This document shows, in pieces, positions 6,793 through 7,394 of a stretch of DNA of 7,394 bases (position 1 is its first letter; every line of letters begins with the position of its first letter). The DNA comes from JAHFUI01 sp041485905. GTDB lineage: Bacteria; Acidobacteriota; Vicinamibacteria; Vicinamibacterales; CAVVIG01. The stretch lies in the NCBI GenBank assembly GCA_041485905.1, contig JBGPKK010000221.1:1-7394 (forward strand), read 5' to 3'. The notes under the pieces were generated by a model. The model searched no databases. It was not told the DNA's origin and worked only from the letters and a program-made list of their open reading frames with translations. Position numbers and translations under genes: made by a program.

Positions 6793-6799
6793 CTCCCTT
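6793..6799 (-). promoter_or_regulatory. Strong ribosome binding site of the short repeat peptide
   Basis: AAGGGAG on the minus strand lies 6 bases before ATG 6786. It is the clearest Shine-Dalgarno sequence in the window and is the main reason to accept the 64-codon ORF as a real gene. Confidence 0.7.
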
Positions 6800-6914
6800 G
6801 TTGGTTATCTCCAGAGCAATCTTGGTGCCGGACACGTCGACGTCTTGGTGACGAGTTGCGGCCCAAAAATGGCCAGTTTTCGGGGGAGTCTGCTGCGTGC
6901 CGGCGCGGCGACAC

Positions 6915-6948
6915 TATCCGATCGGATACGGTGCAAACCCTTCGGATA
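6915..6948. promoter_or_regulatory. 14-bp palindrome plus half-site upstream of the short peptide gene
   Basis: TATCCGATCGGATA (6915-6928) is a perfect 14-base palindrome. Its half-site TCGGATA (6922-6928) recurs at 6942-6948, exactly 20 bases away, about two helical turns. The site lies roughly 130 bases upstream of ATG 6786, between the TPR remnant and the short peptide gene, where an operator would be expected. No regulator is identified, and no convincing promoter hexamers were found nearby. Confidence 0.35.
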
Positions 6949-6970
6949 GAGATCCGGGTGCAACCCGAGG

Positions 6971-7040
6971 AGTACGTTCGCGGCATCTGGATGGTCGGGG
7001 CCGGCATTCGATCCGAGGATTTCGAGCGCCTGCCTGGCGA
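6971..7040 (-). pseudogene. Remnant of a second TPR gene copy
   Basis: These 70 bases match 6341-6410 of the intact TPR gene at 65 positions without a gap. They translate on the minus strand to LARQALEILGSNAGPDHPDA and then ANVLL, the equivalent of TPR residues about 44-68. Homology fails on both sides. Upstream it joins, within about 30 bases, the tail of the longer peptide gene; downstream it runs into unrelated sequence. There is no start codon or ribosome site in the right frame. This is what remains of a TPR gene that once followed the longer peptide gene, as the intact one follows the shorter peptide gene. Confidence 0.75.
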
Positions 7041-7059
7041 GGACTTCCCGTTTCCGCCT

Positions 7060-7079
7060 GACAGCGGCCGCTAGCGGCG
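7060..7079. repeat. Conserved palindromic element at the peptide stop codon, copy 2
   Basis: This is the second copy of the block found at 6579-6606. CTGACAGCGGCCGCTAGCGG is identical in both places and again surrounds the TAG stop (7073-7071) of a repeat-peptide gene. On the far side, the bases lead into the TPR remnant instead of an intact TPR start. Confidence 0.45.
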
Positions 7080-7394
7080 GCTGGGACTGGTGTCGATGCC
7101 CCCGGCTCGAACGCCGGTGCGAACGTTCACGCCTCGCTCCGTGCGGAGCGACTCGTTGTGATTGAGGTTTTGCCCGCCGGCCTTCACGTTGGTTCTCAGC
7201 TTCAAGCCTCCACGCACCGTGTCGTTGTGATTGAGGCTGGTGCCGCCCGCGCGGACCCGGGTCTTCAGCTTCAGCCCGCCGCGCTGCGTCTCGTTGTGAT
7301 TGAGGCTCGTCCCGCCGGCCTTCACGTTGGTTCTCAGCTTCAAGCCTCCACGCACCGTGTCGTTGTGATTGAGGCTGGTGCCGCCCGCGCGGAC
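7071..7394 (-). CDS. Longer NHN-repeat peptide, 5' end outside the window
   Basis: The frame is open from the window edge to TAG (7073-7071), giving at least 107 residues. The units are: a partial first unit (7394-7335), unit 2 (7334-7266), unit 3 (7265-7197), a divergent 25-residue unit 4 (7196-7122) with QNLNHNES, and the tail RTGVRAGGIDTSPSRR (7121-7074). Units alternate: TNVKAGG with NHNET or NHNES, and TRVRAGG with NHNDT, each followed by RGGLKL where complete. A GTG at 7355 falls inside a repeat and is not a believable start, so the gene continues beyond the window. The product is basic, without Cys, and clearly paralogous to the 64-residue peptide, including the shared tail. Possible roles are a multi-unit precursor peptide or a structural repeat protein. 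The family is not recognised. Confidence 0.75.
   Translation of the reverse strand, partial: VRAGGTSLNHNDTVRGGLKLRTNVKAGGTSLNHNETQRGGLKLKTRVRAGGTSLNHNDTVRGGLKLRTNVKAGGQNLNHNESLRTERGVNVRTGVRAGGIDTSPSRR
7122..7394 (-). repeat. Tandem 69-base repeats with a 138-base higher-order period
   Basis: Each coding unit is 69 bases (23 codons); the last full one is 75. Pairs of units form a 138-base period: 7173-7256 is identical to 7311-7394 over all 84 bases visible, ending only at the window edge. A block of 43 identical bases is also shared with the short peptide gene (6729-6771 and 7286-7328). Identity that includes third codon positions points to recent unit duplication or gene conversion. Confidence 0.85.

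Noticed and set aside
6440..6835. Minus-strand 131-codon ORF in another frame across the short peptide gene
   Set aside because: It is Arg/Gln-rich and out of frame with both the peptide and the TPR gene; the 64-codon frame has the strong ribosome site and the conserved repeats.
7122..7394. CRISPR-like array
   Set aside because: The repeats are 69 bases, contiguous, without unique spacers, and lie in one open frame, so they are coding tandem repeats.

Overview
The window is GC-rich bacterial DNA in which every gene but the first fragment lies on the minus strand. Its mix of an AlgI/AlgJ-type polysaccharide O-acetylation pair, an exported SAM-methyltransferase-like protein, kinesin-light-chain-type TPR repeats and a decayed DDE transposon suggests a large-genome soil or environmental bacterium. 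Acidobacteriota would fit, but that placement is an inference from gene style and rests on no marker gene.

Layout from left to right: the last 32 codons of an unidentified plus-strand gene (1-99); a convergent minus-strand SEC-C zinc-motif gene broken by a frameshift (230-635); an intergenic stretch with a small inverted repeat and a triple TGAGACG repeat; then a three-gene minus-strand operon. In transcription order the operon is an exported methyltransferase-like protein (4125-3427), an AlgI-family MBOAT O-acyltransferase (3409-1973) and an AlgJ/AlgX-like SGNH-type protein (1973-816). The last two share one base at the stop/start junction. The MBOAT protein would pass acyl groups across the membrane and the AlgJ-like protein would put them on an exported glycan, so this is probably a polysaccharide O-acetylation unit. 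A 9-codon leader ORF overlaps the start of the first gene.

Upstream of the operon is a dead insertion sequence (about 4287-5345). Its DDE integrase gene carries an internal deletion and two frameshifts, and its right end lies next to the stop codon of the following gene.

The right-hand third is the most unusual part. A TPR protein of about nine repeats (6540-5347) is preceded by a 64-residue repeat peptide (6786-6592). Further upstream lies a longer paralogue of that peptide (7394-7071, running off the window). Both peptides are built from about 23-residue units with the signatures TNVKAGG, LNHN[ED] and RGGLKL, and both end in the same tail, AGGIDTSP-x-RR. Just downstream of the longer peptide gene is a 70-bp remnant of the TPR gene, 65/70 identical to it. 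The locus therefore looks like a duplicated [repeat peptide + TPR] module in which one TPR copy has been almost wholly lost. I cannot name the peptide family. It could be a ribosomally made peptide precursor or a small structural repeat protein, and no modification or export gene is visible in the window.
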